A stretch of DNA of 42,372 nucleotides from Streptomyces sp. rh34. GTDB taxonomy: Bacteria > Actinomycetota > Actinomycetes > Streptomycetales > Streptomycetaceae. The position numbers were made by a program, and so were the translations under genes. The stretch covers positions 1-42,372 of the forward strand of contig NZ_NTGZ01000032.1 in NCBI RefSeq assembly GCF_002551245.1, written 5' to 3'. The notes beneath the pieces were generated by a model. The model had not been told where the DNA came from, did not search any database, and was given only the letters and a program-made list of their open reading frames with translations. Of the stretch, positions 25,104 through 32,395 are shown in pieces; position 1 is the stretch's first letter; each line of letters opens with the position of its first letter.

Positions 25104-25517
25104 CTACTTCTTGGCCTGGGTGATGCGGAGCATGTTGCCGGAGGGGTCGCGGAAGGCGCAGTCGCGGACGCCGTACGGCTGGTCGATCGGCTCCTGGAGC
25201 ACCTCGCCGCCCGCCGCGCGGACCTTCTCGAAGGCCGCGTCGACGTCCTCGGAAGAGAGGATGACGCCGCGCAGCATGCCCTTGGCGAGCAGCTCGGCCA
25301 TGGTGCGGCGGTCGGCTTCCGGGGCGTTCGGGTCCGCGAGCGGGGGTTCGAGGACGATCTCCACGTCCGGCTGAGCGGGGGATCCGACGGTCACCCACCG
25401 CATGCCTTCGAATCCGACATCGTTGCGCACCTCCATTCCCAGGGCGTCGCGGTAGAAGGCGAGCGCCTTGTCGTGGTCGTCGACGGCGATGAAGCACTGC
25501 GAGAGGTTGATGTTCAT
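25104..25517 (-). CDS. VOC (glyoxalase/bleomycin-resistance fold) protein
   Basis: ATG 25517 (MNINLSQCFIAVDDHDKAL) is chosen because the VOC domain starts there; 137 residues fit a single-domain member. The two beta-alpha-beta-beta-beta units are visible: CFIAVDDHDKALAFYRDALGMEV and, in the second half, VDAAFEKVRAAGGEVLQEP followed by DCAFRDPSGNMLRI, the family's closing pattern. Members bind a metal or a small ligand; the substrate is unknown. The AraC-type gene ends 10 bp upstream, so the two probably form one transcript, closed by the hairpin at 25059-25094. Confidence 0.9.
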   Translation of the reverse strand: MNINLSQCFIAVDDHDKALAFYRDALGMEVRNDVGFEGMRWVTVGSPAQPDVEIVLEPPLADPNAPEADRRTMAELLAKGMLRGVILSSEDVDAAFEKVRAAGGEVLQEPIDQPYGVRDCAFRDPSGNMLRITQAKK

Positions 25518-25527
25518 GCATTTCACG

Positions 25528-25947
25528 CTACGGGCGGGGCTTGCGATCCGCTTCTCCATTCCTGACCGGTCGGGTGAGCATCTTGGCGACGCACGCCGGG
25601 ATGGTCTCGCCCGCGTCGTGGGGTCGGGCCCGGTAGGCGCTCGGGCTCTCCCCGACCAGCTCCGTGAAGCGGGAGCTGAACGAGCCGAGCGACGTACAGC
25701 CGACGGCGAAGCAGACGTCCGTGACGGACAGGTCGCCCCGGCGCAGCAGTGCCTTGGCCCGTTCGATGCGGCGGGTCATGAGATAGCTGTACGGGGTCTC
25801 GCCGAAGGCCGCCCGGAAGCTGCGGGAGAAGTGGCCGGGCGACATCAGGGCGGCACGGGCCAGCGAGGGCACGTCGAGCGGTTCGGCGTACTCGCGGTCC
25901 ATGCGGTCGCGGGCCCGACGCAACCGGGCCAGGTCCTCCAGCCTCAC
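25528..25947 (-). CDS. AraC-family regulator, DNA-binding domain only
   Basis: At 139 residues this holds essentially only the double helix-turn-helix of AraC proteins: SLARAALMSPGHFSRSFRAAFGETPYSYLMTRRIERAKALLRR (two helices), then VTDVCFAVGCTSLGSFSSRF and GESPSAYR. No ligand-binding domain precedes it, as in MarA/SoxS-type single-domain activators, which are controlled by their own level. It is co-oriented with the VOC gene, 10 bp apart, and may regulate that gene or itself. Start ATG 25947. Confidence 0.9.
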   Translation of the reverse strand: MRLEDLARLRRARDRMDREYAEPLDVPSLARAALMSPGHFSRSFRAAFGETPYSYLMTRRIERAKALLRRGDLSVTDVCFAVGCTSLGSFSSRFTELVGESPSAYRARPHDAGETIPACVAKMLTRPVRNGEADRKPRP

Positions 25948-26004
25948 TCCTTCACCGTCCCACGGCCGCCGGCGCCCGGCCCGTCCCGCGGAGGCGGGAC
26001 CCGG

Positions 26005-26361
26005 TCACCACTCACGCTCGGCGATCAGCTTCTCCGGGTCCGCGTCCGTGAAGCCGTACGCCGTCGCGATGATCCAGAAGGCCTCGCCTATCTCCTCGCG
26101 GGCGGTCGTCTCGATCTCGCTGCCCGCCGCCTCGAACTCCGCCTCCAGGTCGTTGAAGGCCCGGGTCGGCGCGGCCGTCAGGGCGTACAGGGCGGTGAGG
26201 TCCGCGGGCCGCTCGGCCTCGATCCGCTCGCACAGGGCGCGCAGGACCGCCGTGCCCTTGTCCAGGACGTGGTCGGGGAAGTAGTCGTCCTCGTACAGCA
26301 GGGCCAGGAACGTGTGCTCCGCCAACTGCTCGTTCGTGATGGTCACGGTGGTCTCCCCCAT
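26005..26361 (-). CDS. DUF5713 family protein
   Basis: The start ATG 26361 (MGETTVTITNEQLAEHTFLALLYEDDYFPDHVLDKG) gives 118 residues. The remaining marks, LCERIEAERPADL, LYALT, AFNDLEAEFEAAGSEIETTAREEIGEAF and a closing Trp, match the DUF5713 family as I recall it. The protein is acidic, helical and cytoplasmic; no function is known. The reading frame stays open on the - strand far upstream (to 27600), but that part is antisense to the acyl-CoA dehydrogenase gene and is not coding. Confidence 0.8.
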   Translation of the reverse strand: MGETTVTITNEQLAEHTFLALLYEDDYFPDHVLDKGTAVLRALCERIEAERPADLTALYALTAAPTRAFNDLEAEFEAAGSEIETTAREEIGEAFWIIATAYGFTDADPEKLIAEREW

Positions 26362-26519
26362 ACGTTCCGTACGTTCCGTCGCCGCCGTTCCGATACTCCC
26401 CCACGCCACTGACAATCGGGCCGTGCGCGGGCGCTGAGGCGGTGCCCCTCGGGTCTCCGCGTGCCGAGCATCACCCTGGACAGCGGCCACAACCGGCGGG
26501 TAACTTCGAGGGAAGTCTG

Positions 26520-26533
26520 AGCAAGCGCTTAGC
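26520..26533. promoter_or_regulatory. KstR2-like palindrome upstream of the acyl-CoA dehydrogenase gene
   Basis: AGCAAGCGCTTAGC holds the perfect core AAGCGCTT and matches the KstR2 consensus AnCAAGnnCTTGnT at all but two positions. It lies 36 bp before the start codon, within the probable promoter. A TetR-family repressor site is a reasonable guess; the regulator is not identified. Confidence 0.45.
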
Positions 26534-26556
26534 AAGAACGAATCGACTGCCGACCT

Positions 26557-26562
26557 AGGAGG
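26557..26562 (+). promoter_or_regulatory. Consensus ribosome binding site AGGAGG
   Basis: AGGAGG at 26557-26562 is 6 nt before GTG 26569 and fixes the start of the acyl-CoA dehydrogenase gene. Confidence 0.85.
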
Positions 26563-26568
26563 CATCCC

Positions 26569-27726
26569 GTGCGCCGTACGGTATTCAACGAGGACCACGA
26601 GGCGTTCCGGGAGACCATCCGCGCCTTCATCGCGGCCGAGGTCGTGCCGGTCTACGACGAGTGGTTCGCCGCGGGCGAGGTGCCGCGCGACTTCTACCTC
26701 AAACTCGGCGAGCTGGGCATCTTCGGCATCGCGGTCGACGAGGAGTACGGCGGCGCGGGCATCGACTCGCACAAGTACGAGGCCGTCATCTACGAGGAGA
26801 CCGCTCGCGCGGGCGTCTCCTTCGGCGGCTCCGGCGTGCACACGCTGCTCGGCCTCCCCTACCTGAAGATGCTCGCCACCGGCGAGCAGAAGAAGCGCTG
26901 GCTGCCGAAGTTCGCCACCGGCGAGGAGATGTGGGCCCTCGCGATGACCGAGCCGGGCACCGGCTCCGACGTCGCGGGCATGAAGACCACCGCCAAGCTC
27001 TCCGAGGACGGCACGCACTACGTCCTCAACGGCGCGAAGACCTTCATCACCGGCGGCGTGCACGCCGACCGCGTCATCGTCTGCGCCCGCACCGCCGCCC
27101 CGCGCGAGGACGACCGCCGCTTCGGCATCTCCCTCTTCGCCGTCGACACCAAGTCCGCGGGCTACTCGGTCGGCCGCAAGCTCGACAAGCTCGGCCTGAA
27201 GACCTCCGACACCGCCGAGCTGGCGTTCGTCGACGTCAAGGTCCCGGCCGAGGACCTCCTCGGCGAGGAGAACAAGGGCTTCGGCTACCTCGGCACCAAC
27301 CTGGCCTCCGAGCGCTGGGGCATCGCCTTCGGCGCGTACGCCCAGGCCGCGGCCGCCGTCCGCTTCGCCTCGGACTACGTGCGGGAGCGCACGGTCTTCG
27401 GCAAGACGGTCGCCTCGTTCCAGAACACCAAGTTCGAGCTGGCCGCCTGCCAGGCCGAGGTGGACGCGGCCCAGGCCGTCGCCGACCGCGCGCTGGAGGC
27501 CCTGGACGCCGGAGAGCTGACAGCGGCGGAGGCCGCCTCCGCGAAGTTGTTCTGCACCGAGGTCGCCCACCGCGTCATCGACCGCTGCCTCCAGCTGCAC
27601 GGCGGCTACGGCTTCATGAACGAGTACCCGATCGCCCGCCTCTACGCGGACAACCGCGTCAACCGCATCTACGGCGGCACCAGCGAGGTCATGAAGTCGA
27701 TCATCGCCAAGTCCATGGGTCTGTAA
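26569..27726 (+). CDS. Acyl-CoA dehydrogenase
   Basis: The 385-residue flavoenzyme oxidises acyl-CoA to enoyl-CoA. Family marks are WALAMTEPGTGSDVAGMKTTA, GAKTFITGG, RTVFGKTVASFQNTKFELA and LHGGYGFMNEYPIARLYADNR. At the usual catalytic site of short/medium-chain enzymes (xEGT) it has YGGTSE, so Glu is absent there. Instead Glu248 in NLASERWGIAF sits where long-chain and isovaleryl-CoA dehydrogenases keep their base. Start GTG 26569 has a perfect AGGAGG. TesB follows after 17 bp, so the pair is probably an operon for acyl-CoA turnover. Its exact substrate is unknown. Confidence 0.93.
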   Translation: MRRTVFNEDHEAFRETIRAFIAAEVVPVYDEWFAAGEVPRDFYLKLGELGIFGIAVDEEYGGAGIDSHKYEAVIYEETARAGVSFGGSGVHTLLGLPYLKMLATGEQKKRWLPKFATGEEMWALAMTEPGTGSDVAGMKTTAKLSEDGTHYVLNGAKTFITGGVHADRVIVCARTAAPREDDRRFGISLFAVDTKSAGYSVGRKLDKLGLKTSDTAELAFVDVKVPAEDLLGEENKGFGYLGTNLASERWGIAFGAYAQAAAAVRFASDYVRERTVFGKTVASFQNTKFELAACQAEVDAAQAVADRALEALDAGELTAAEAASAKLFCTEVAHRVIDRCLQLHGGYGFMNEYPIARLYADNRVNRIYGGTSEVMKSIIAKSMGL

Positions 27727-27743
27727 GGGATTACCTTCCCTCC

Positions 27744-28628
27744 ATGAACGAGAGTCCCGATCCCCTGCTCGATCTGCTCCACCTGCTCGACCTGGAGCAG
27801 ATCGAGCGGGACATCTTCCGGGGCGAGAGCCGCAGCGCGCTCGTGCCCCGGGTGTTCGGCGGCCAGGTCGCGGCCCAGGCGCTCGTCGCCGCGGGCCGCA
27901 CCGTCCCCGCCGACCGGGCCGCCCACTCCCTGCACGCGTACTTCCTGCGGGCGGGCGACCCCGGCGCGCCCATCGTCTACAGCGTCGACCGGATCCGCGA
28001 CGGCCGGTCCTTCACCACCCGCCGCGTCGTCGCCGTCCAGCACGGGCAGCCGATCTTCCACCTCTCCGCGTCCTTCCAGAGTCACGAGGAGGGCATGGAG
28101 CACCAGGCGCCCATGCCCACCGCCCCGGACCCGGAGACCCTGCCGACGGCCGCCGAGATGCTGCCCCGGTACGCGGACCGCTTCAGCGATCCGGGGGTCG
28201 TGGACCGGCTGATCGAGGCGCGGGCGGCGGTGGACCTGCGGTACGTGGACGCGCCGCCGTTCGGCACGGTGGGCGAGGCGCGCGAGCCCCGGTCCCAGGT
28301 GTGGTTCCGGACGAACGGCAAGCTCGCGGACGATCCGCTGCTGCACGTCTGCATGGCCACGTACGTCTCCGACATGACCCTGCTCGACTCGGTGCTCCTC
28401 GCCCACGGGCGGGGCGGCTGGGCGGTCGGGGACGTGGTCGGCGCGAGCCTGGACCACGCGATGTGGTTCCACCGGCCGTTCCGGGCGGACGAGTGGCTGC
28501 TGTACGACCAGGAGTCGCCCTCCGCCTCCGGTGGTCGCGGTCTGGGCCAGGCCCGTATCCACACCGCCGACGGGCGCCTCGCCATCACCGTCATCCAGGA
28601 AGGCGTCGTCCGCATCCCCCGGGGATGA
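27744..28628 (+). CDS. tesB: Acyl-CoA thioesterase II (TesB)
   Basis: The 294-residue protein has the double hot-dog plan of TesB: LVPRVFGGQVAAQALVAA, HSLHAYFLRAGDP, DRIRDGRSFTTRRVVAVQ in the first half, and HVCMATYVSDMTLLDSVL, SLDHAMWFHRPF and a closing AITVIQEGVVR in the second. The Asp of YVSDMTLLD and the Gln of VIQEG fit the TesB catalytic network. It hydrolyses acyl-CoA to free acid and CoA in the cytoplasm. It starts 17 bp after the acyl-CoA dehydrogenase stop. Confidence 0.93.
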   Translation: MNESPDPLLDLLHLLDLEQIERDIFRGESRSALVPRVFGGQVAAQALVAAGRTVPADRAAHSLHAYFLRAGDPGAPIVYSVDRIRDGRSFTTRRVVAVQHGQPIFHLSASFQSHEEGMEHQAPMPTAPDPETLPTAAEMLPRYADRFSDPGVVDRLIEARAAVDLRYVDAPPFGTVGEAREPRSQVWFRTNGKLADDPLLHVCMATYVSDMTLLDSVLLAHGRGGWAVGDVVGASLDHAMWFHRPFRADEWLLYDQESPSASGGRGLGQARIHTADGRLAITVIQEGVVRIPRG

Positions 28629-28666
28629 GCACCACCCGAAGCATCATTTCGGACATACTCCCCACC

Positions 28667-29635
28667 ATGAGCGACGCGAGAGCGGGCAGTGAAGCTGATG
28701 GCGGGGAGTCCACGTTCACGGTGATCGTGGCGGCCGTCGCCAACCTCGGCATCGCCGTGGCGAAGGCCGTCGCCGGGCTGATCAGCGGCTCCAGCGCGAT
28801 GCTCTCCGAGGCGGCCCACTCCGTCGCCGACACCGTCACGGAGGTCATGCTCCTCGCCGCGCTCAAGCGGAGCGGGAAGCCCGCCGACGAGAGCCACCCC
28901 CTCGGCTACGGCCCCGAGCGCTACATCTGGGCGATGCTCGCCTCCATCGCCACCTTCGTCGGCGGGGCCGTCTTCTCCCTCTACGACGGAGTCCACACCC
29001 TGGTCGCCGGCGAGGAACTGGGCGACCCGCTCGTCTCCTACATCGTCCTCGGCGTCGCCTTCCTCCTGGAGAGCTACTCGCTGCGCACCGGGGTCAAACA
29101 GGTGCGGCGCGAGGCGTCACGGCTGCGGGTGCCGGACGCGTACTACCTGCGCCACACCCCCGACACGGCGGTGAAAGCCGTCGTGATGGAGGACTCGGCG
29201 GCCCTGACCGGCCTGCTGCTGGCCGCGGGCGGCCTGCTGGGCGGGCAACTGACGGGGTCGGGGGTCTGGGACGGGATCGCGTCCTGTCTGATCGGCCTGC
29301 TGCTCGTGTACGTGGCCTGGGTGCTGGGCCGGTCCAACGCCCAGCTGCTCATCGGCCGGCCGCTGCCCCCGGCGATGCGGTCCGGGGTGCGCGAGGAGCT
29401 GCTGTCGGTGCCGCACATCGTGGACGTACTGGAGCTGACCACGCTCATCCAGGGGCCGTACGAGATCCTGATCGCGGCGAAGATCGACTTCCGGGACATG
29501 GCCACCGCCACCGAGGTCGAGTGGGCCTGCGAGGAGGCGGAGGCCCAGCTGCGCGAACGGTTCCCGTCGGTGCGGCGGGTCTATCTGGACCCGACGCCGG
29601 GCCGGGCGCAGCGGCTGCGCCACAGCGGCTCCTGA
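28667..29635 (+). CDS. Cation diffusion facilitator (CDF) family transporter
   Basis: I use ATG 28667 (MSDARAGSEADGGEST; 322 residues). ATG 28625, overlapping the tesB stop as ATGA, would add 14 residues, and coupling makes it a real alternative. Six membrane spans are expected; the first two carry GLISGSSAMLSEAAHSVADTVTEV, with the HxxxD metal site. In the fifth span the usual HxxxD is replaced by MEDSAALTG, so the metal site differs from classic zinc exporters. The cytoplasmic C-terminal domain (about 230-322) includes VPHIVDVLELTT and the usual closing ferredoxin-like fold. It likely exports a divalent metal; the ion is unknown. Confidence 0.88.
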   Translation: MSDARAGSEADGGESTFTVIVAAVANLGIAVAKAVAGLISGSSAMLSEAAHSVADTVTEVMLLAALKRSGKPADESHPLGYGPERYIWAMLASIATFVGGAVFSLYDGVHTLVAGEELGDPLVSYIVLGVAFLLESYSLRTGVKQVRREASRLRVPDAYYLRHTPDTAVKAVVMEDSAALTGLLLAAGGLLGGQLTGSGVWDGIASCLIGLLLVYVAWVLGRSNAQLLIGRPLPPAMRSGVREELLSVPHIVDVLELTTLIQGPYEILIAAKIDFRDMATATEVEWACEEAEAQLRERFPSVRRVYLDPTPGRAQRLRHSGS

Positions 29636-29676
29636 GGGTTGCCGCATCGGCTCCGCCACCGGCCCCTGACGCTTAT

Positions 29677-29738
29677 CGGTGTCGGTGTCAGTACCGGTGT
29701 CGGTGTCAGTACCGGTGTCGGTGTCAGTACCGGTGTCG
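29677..29738. repeat. 18-bp tandem repeat, 3.4 copies
   Basis: Three identical copies of CGGTGTCGGTGTCAGTAC run from 29677 to 29730, followed by a partial copy to 29738. Each unit itself contains CGGTGT twice. It fills the space between the convergent CDF and phosphatase-family genes. Confidence 0.95.
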
Positions 29739-29784
29739 ATGAGGACGCCCGCCGGGCCTGAAACTCATCGCCGGCCCTCATCGC

Positions 29785-30618
29785 CTACGCGGCCGGCTCC
29801 CCCACGGATGCCACGGACTCCACGGACTCCGCCTGCTCCTCCAGCAGCCCCGCCGCGTGCAGCAGGTACTCCGTCATCGGGTCGTAGAAGCGCGGGTCGG
29901 TGACGTGGTCGTCCAGCGGGACCGTGACCTGAAGGGTGCCCTCCGCCTCACCGAGGAACAGGGCCGGGTCGTTGCAGTCCGCGTAACCGATCGCGTCCAG
30001 CCCCCGCTGTCCCGCGCAGCCCGCCCAGCCGTGGTCGGCGACGACCAGGTCGGGCAGCGGGCGGCCCAGGTGGGCCATGGCGTCCAGGACGGCGGCCATC
30101 GGGGCCGGGGAGTGGGTGTGCCAGAGGGTCGCCCCGCGTTCCAGCATCGCGACGTCGGCGAACTGGAAGACCATGCCCTCGTCCGCCATCAGCCCGGACG
30201 GGATGCGGACGATCTCGCAGCCCGCGCGGCGCAGCGCGTCCGCCGTCTGCCGGTGCACGTCCAGCATGCCGCCGGGGTGCCCGGTGGCGAACAGGACCCG
30301 CTCGCGGCCGTCCGCGGCCTTGCGCAGCCGGGCCGCCATCCGCTCCAGGGCGTCGACCGTCAGCTCCGGGTCGATGGTGTCCTGGCCCTGCCGGTGCGCC
30401 GGGTCGTCGTTGACCCCGCAGCGCTCGGCCATCACGGCGAGCACGTCCTGCTCGTCGGTCCAGCGGTCGCCCAGCTCCAGGCCCAGCCAGTAGTGGCGGT
30501 CGCCGTTGGCGAGCTTGCGGTAGTGGGAGAGGTTGTTGTCGCGTGGCGTGGCGACGTCCCCCGCGATACGCGTACGGACGAGATGGTCGACGAGGGCGGC
30601 GCGGCTGGGTATCGGCAT
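29785..30618 (-). CDS. Actinobacterial protein annotated as phosphatase in Streptomyces
   Basis: ATG 30618 (MPIPSRAALVDHLVRTRIAG; 277 residues) is chosen over the longer open frame, which runs through repeats. Visible marks are DNNLSHYRKLANGDRHYWLGLELGDRW, VLFATGHPGGMLDVHRQTADALRRAG, and LVVADHGWAGCAGQRG with DCNDPALFLGEAEG near the end. The latter pieces look like a nucleotide- or phosphate-binding core, and relatives are named phosphatase as I recall, but I cannot confirm catalysis. Tandem repeats lie on both sides of the gene. Cytoplasmic. Confidence 0.7.
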   Translation of the reverse strand: MPIPSRAALVDHLVRTRIAGDVATPRDNNLSHYRKLANGDRHYWLGLELGDRWTDEQDVLAVMAERCGVNDDPAHRQGQDTIDPELTVDALERMAARLRKAADGRERVLFATGHPGGMLDVHRQTADALRRAGCEIVRIPSGLMADEGMVFQFADVAMLERGATLWHTHSPAPMAAVLDAMAHLGRPLPDLVVADHGWAGCAGQRGLDAIGYADCNDPALFLGEAEGTLQVTVPLDDHVTDPRFYDPMTEYLLHAAGLLEEQAESVESVASVGEPAA

Positions 30619-30740
30619 GGCCCCATTGTGCCGTCCGGTGCGCGGGGTGTCCCCGGTGTCTTGCCCGACGGACCGGTGTGCCGGGTGTTCTGTCCGGCGG
30701 AGGGTCCGCTTCCGGCCGGACATCCGGGCGTGTGGCCGGT

Positions 30741-30820
30741 CAGGCGTCCGGTCCCGAGGTCCGGCCAGGCGTCCGGTCCCGAGGTCCGGCCAGGCGTCCG
30801 GTCCCGAGGTCCGGCCAGGC
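30741..30820. repeat. 25-bp tandem repeat, 3.2 copies
   Basis: Three identical 25-bp units start at 30741, 30766 and 30791; each begins CAGGCGTCCGGTCCCGAGGT and ends CCGGC. A 5-bp partial copy follows to 30820. The array ends next to the stop of the GPP34 gene and 123 bp upstream of the phosphatase-family start. Units have no inverted symmetry beyond short GGTCC/GGACC-like pieces. Confidence 0.95.
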
Positions 30821-30821
30821 C

Positions 30822-31487
30822 CTACGACACCACGGAGAGGACCGTCACCACGGTCACCGTGGAGATCGCCGCCTGGAGGTTGCGGATCGCCTCGCGCACG
30901 CTCACGCCCGCCCAGTGGCCTTCGGCGATGTGGGCCATGCGCGGGGTGACCTGCTTCTTCGGCAGGCCGGGGAAGGCCTGGGGGTGCATGCCCGTGGCGT
31001 GCAGCAGGGCGACGAGGGCGCTGGTGCGGGCGTCCGGCTCGGCCCCGTGCAGCACCGTGGCGGTCAGCCGGGCGCGCAGTTCCCGCTCGACGGTTCCGTC
31101 GGCCTCCGGGTAGCGGCGCACCGGGAAGACGCCGAGGGCCCGGTGCTTCTCCTCGGTCACCAGGCCCCGGGCGCAGAGGCTCACCACGACGTCCTGCGAG
31201 CCCTTGGCGTGGTCCCGGGTCAGCCAGTCGGTCACCTTGCGGCTGCTGGACGTCCCGTGGACCCAGCGCGCCAGCCGGTCGAGCCGTCCGTCCAGGAGCG
31301 GGTCGCCCGTCGGGGACGGGTCGAAGACCTCGACGCGGCCGCCCCTCACCGTGACGCGGCCCGCCATGACCAGCTCCAGGAGCATGCCGGCCGCCACGCC
31401 CCAGCGGGCCGCGGTCTCCCCCTTCGCCGCGCCGGTCGTGTCGTCCAGCGACAGCAGCATGATTTCTTCGCCCAGTGAGACGGGCAT
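30822..31487 (-). CDS. GPP34 (GOLPH3-like) family protein
   Basis: The 221-residue protein has the GPP34 plan: SLGEEIMLLSLDDTTG at the start, a WGVAAGMLLELVMAGRV helix, then VVVSLCARGLVTEEKHRALGVFPVRRYP and LVALLHATGMHPQAF. In eukaryotes GOLPH3 proteins bind phosphoinositides in Golgi membranes; the role of the bacterial members, common in Streptomyces, is unknown. The last 15 residues (AISTVTVVTVLSVV) are hydrophobic and may touch the membrane. Start ATG 31487. Confidence 0.88.
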   Translation of the reverse strand: MPVSLGEEIMLLSLDDTTGAAKGETAARWGVAAGMLLELVMAGRVTVRGGRVEVFDPSPTGDPLLDGRLDRLARWVHGTSSSRKVTDWLTRDHAKGSQDVVVSLCARGLVTEEKHRALGVFPVRRYPEADGTVERELRARLTATVLHGAEPDARTSALVALLHATGMHPQAFPGLPKKQVTPRMAHIAEGHWAGVSVREAIRNLQAAISTVTVVTVLSVVS

Positions 31488-31638
31488 GGAGCGGCTCCCC
31501 GATTCGTTACGTGTCGTCCGGACAGACGTGCGGACCTCGTCCGAGGTTGCCCAGGAACGGAAAGGAGCAGATCAGGGGGCGGCCAGGGGCTGGGGCAGGG
31601 GCAGGGGCCCGGTCAGCGGACGGAGGCGGAGACGCTGC

Positions 31639-32256
31639 TCAGGAGGGTTCCGCCGCGGCGAAGGCGCCCCGGGCCAGCCGGTGCAGCAGGGCAGCGGTCA
31701 CCGCCCGGCCGGGCAGGGCCTCGGGCCGGGCCAGGTGCGGGGTGGAGTTCAGCAGGCCGAAGACGGCGTGCACGGTGACACGGGCCCGGTTCTCGGCCAG
31801 CGACGGATAGAGGGCGCGGACGACGCCGACCCAGACCTCTACGTACTCGCGCTGGAGGCGGCGCACCCGCTTGCGGTCCGTGTCGCGCAGCCGGTCCAGC
31901 TCTCGGTCGTGGAGGGTGATCAGGGGACGGTCGTCGAGGGCGAAGTCGATGTGGCCCTCGATGAGCGCGTCCAGGAGGGCCTCCGGAGAACCGTCGCCCC
32001 GGGCGGCGTCCTCCGACACCCGCATGCGGCCGCCTTCCAGCAGACGTTCGCTGATGCCCACCAGGAGCTCGGCGAGCATCGCGTCCTTGCCGGGGAAGTG
32101 ACGGTAGAGGCCCGGGCCGCTGATCCCCACGGCGGCGCCTATCTCGTCGACGCCGACGCCGTGGAAGCCGCGCTCGGCGAAGAGGCGGGCGGCCTCCCGG
32201 AGGATCTGCTCGCGGCGGGTGGGGGCCGCGACGCGGGCGGCGGCATGGGTGCTCAT
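31639..32256 (-). CDS. TetR-family repressor, probable regulator of the adjoining acyl-CoA operon
   Basis: The 205-residue protein has an N-terminal TetR helix-turn-helix: REQILREAARLFAERGFHGVGVDEIGAAVGISGPGLYRHFPGKDAMLAEL (read in parts). The C-terminal ligand domain is helical (DALIEGHIDFALDDRPLITLHDRELDRL and later AVFGLLNSTPHLARP), as in actinobacterial TetR proteins tied to acyl-CoA metabolism. It is divergent from the carboxylase operon, 139 bp apart, and two related 16-bp sites lie between them, so self-control and operon control by one repressor is likely. The ligand may be an acyl-CoA, which is inference. Confidence 0.92.
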   Translation of the reverse strand: MSTHAAARVAAPTRREQILREAARLFAERGFHGVGVDEIGAAVGISGPGLYRHFPGKDAMLAELLVGISERLLEGGRMRVSEDAARGDGSPEALLDALIEGHIDFALDDRPLITLHDRELDRLRDTDRKRVRRLQREYVEVWVGVVRALYPSLAENRARVTVHAVFGLLNSTPHLARPEALPGRAVTAALLHRLARGAFAAAEPS

Positions 32257-32279
32257 GAGGATTCATTCTAGACAGGGTC

Positions 32280-32295
32280 GTTAGCGCTCGTTAAC
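32280..32295. promoter_or_regulatory. Operator-like site 1 for the TetR regulator
   Basis: GTTAGCGCTCGTTAAC. Compared with the reverse complement of site 2 (GTTAGTGAGCGTTAAC), 13 of 16 positions agree. It lies 24 bp before the TetR start and 101 bp before the operon start, in the divergent promoter. Confidence 0.65.
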
Positions 32296-32308
32296 CTGAG
32301 GGAAACGC

Positions 32309-32324
32309 GTTAACGCTCACTAAC
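32309..32324. promoter_or_regulatory. Operator-like site 2 for the TetR regulator
   Basis: GTTAACGCTCACTAAC, in opposite orientation to site 1 with starts 29 bp apart. Its reverse complement has the GTTAG-(N5)-CGTTAAC form shared with site 1. A short 9-bp repeat (CAGCAGTGA twice) follows at about 32333-32350. The arrangement suggests two TetR dimers on the divergent promoter. Confidence 0.65.
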
Positions 32325-32395
32325 AGCACTAACAGCAGTGACAGCAGTGACAGCAGCGGTTGACTATCGCGGTACGGGCAAGGGGGCTCGACACG

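Noticed and set aside
26362..27600. Upstream extension of the DUF5713 gene on the - strand
   Set aside because: Antisense to a well-supported acyl-CoA dehydrogenase; the DUF5713 sequence starts at 26361.
29677..30820. CRISPR array
   Set aside because: Units are 18 and 25 bp in direct tandem without spacers, and there are no cas genes.
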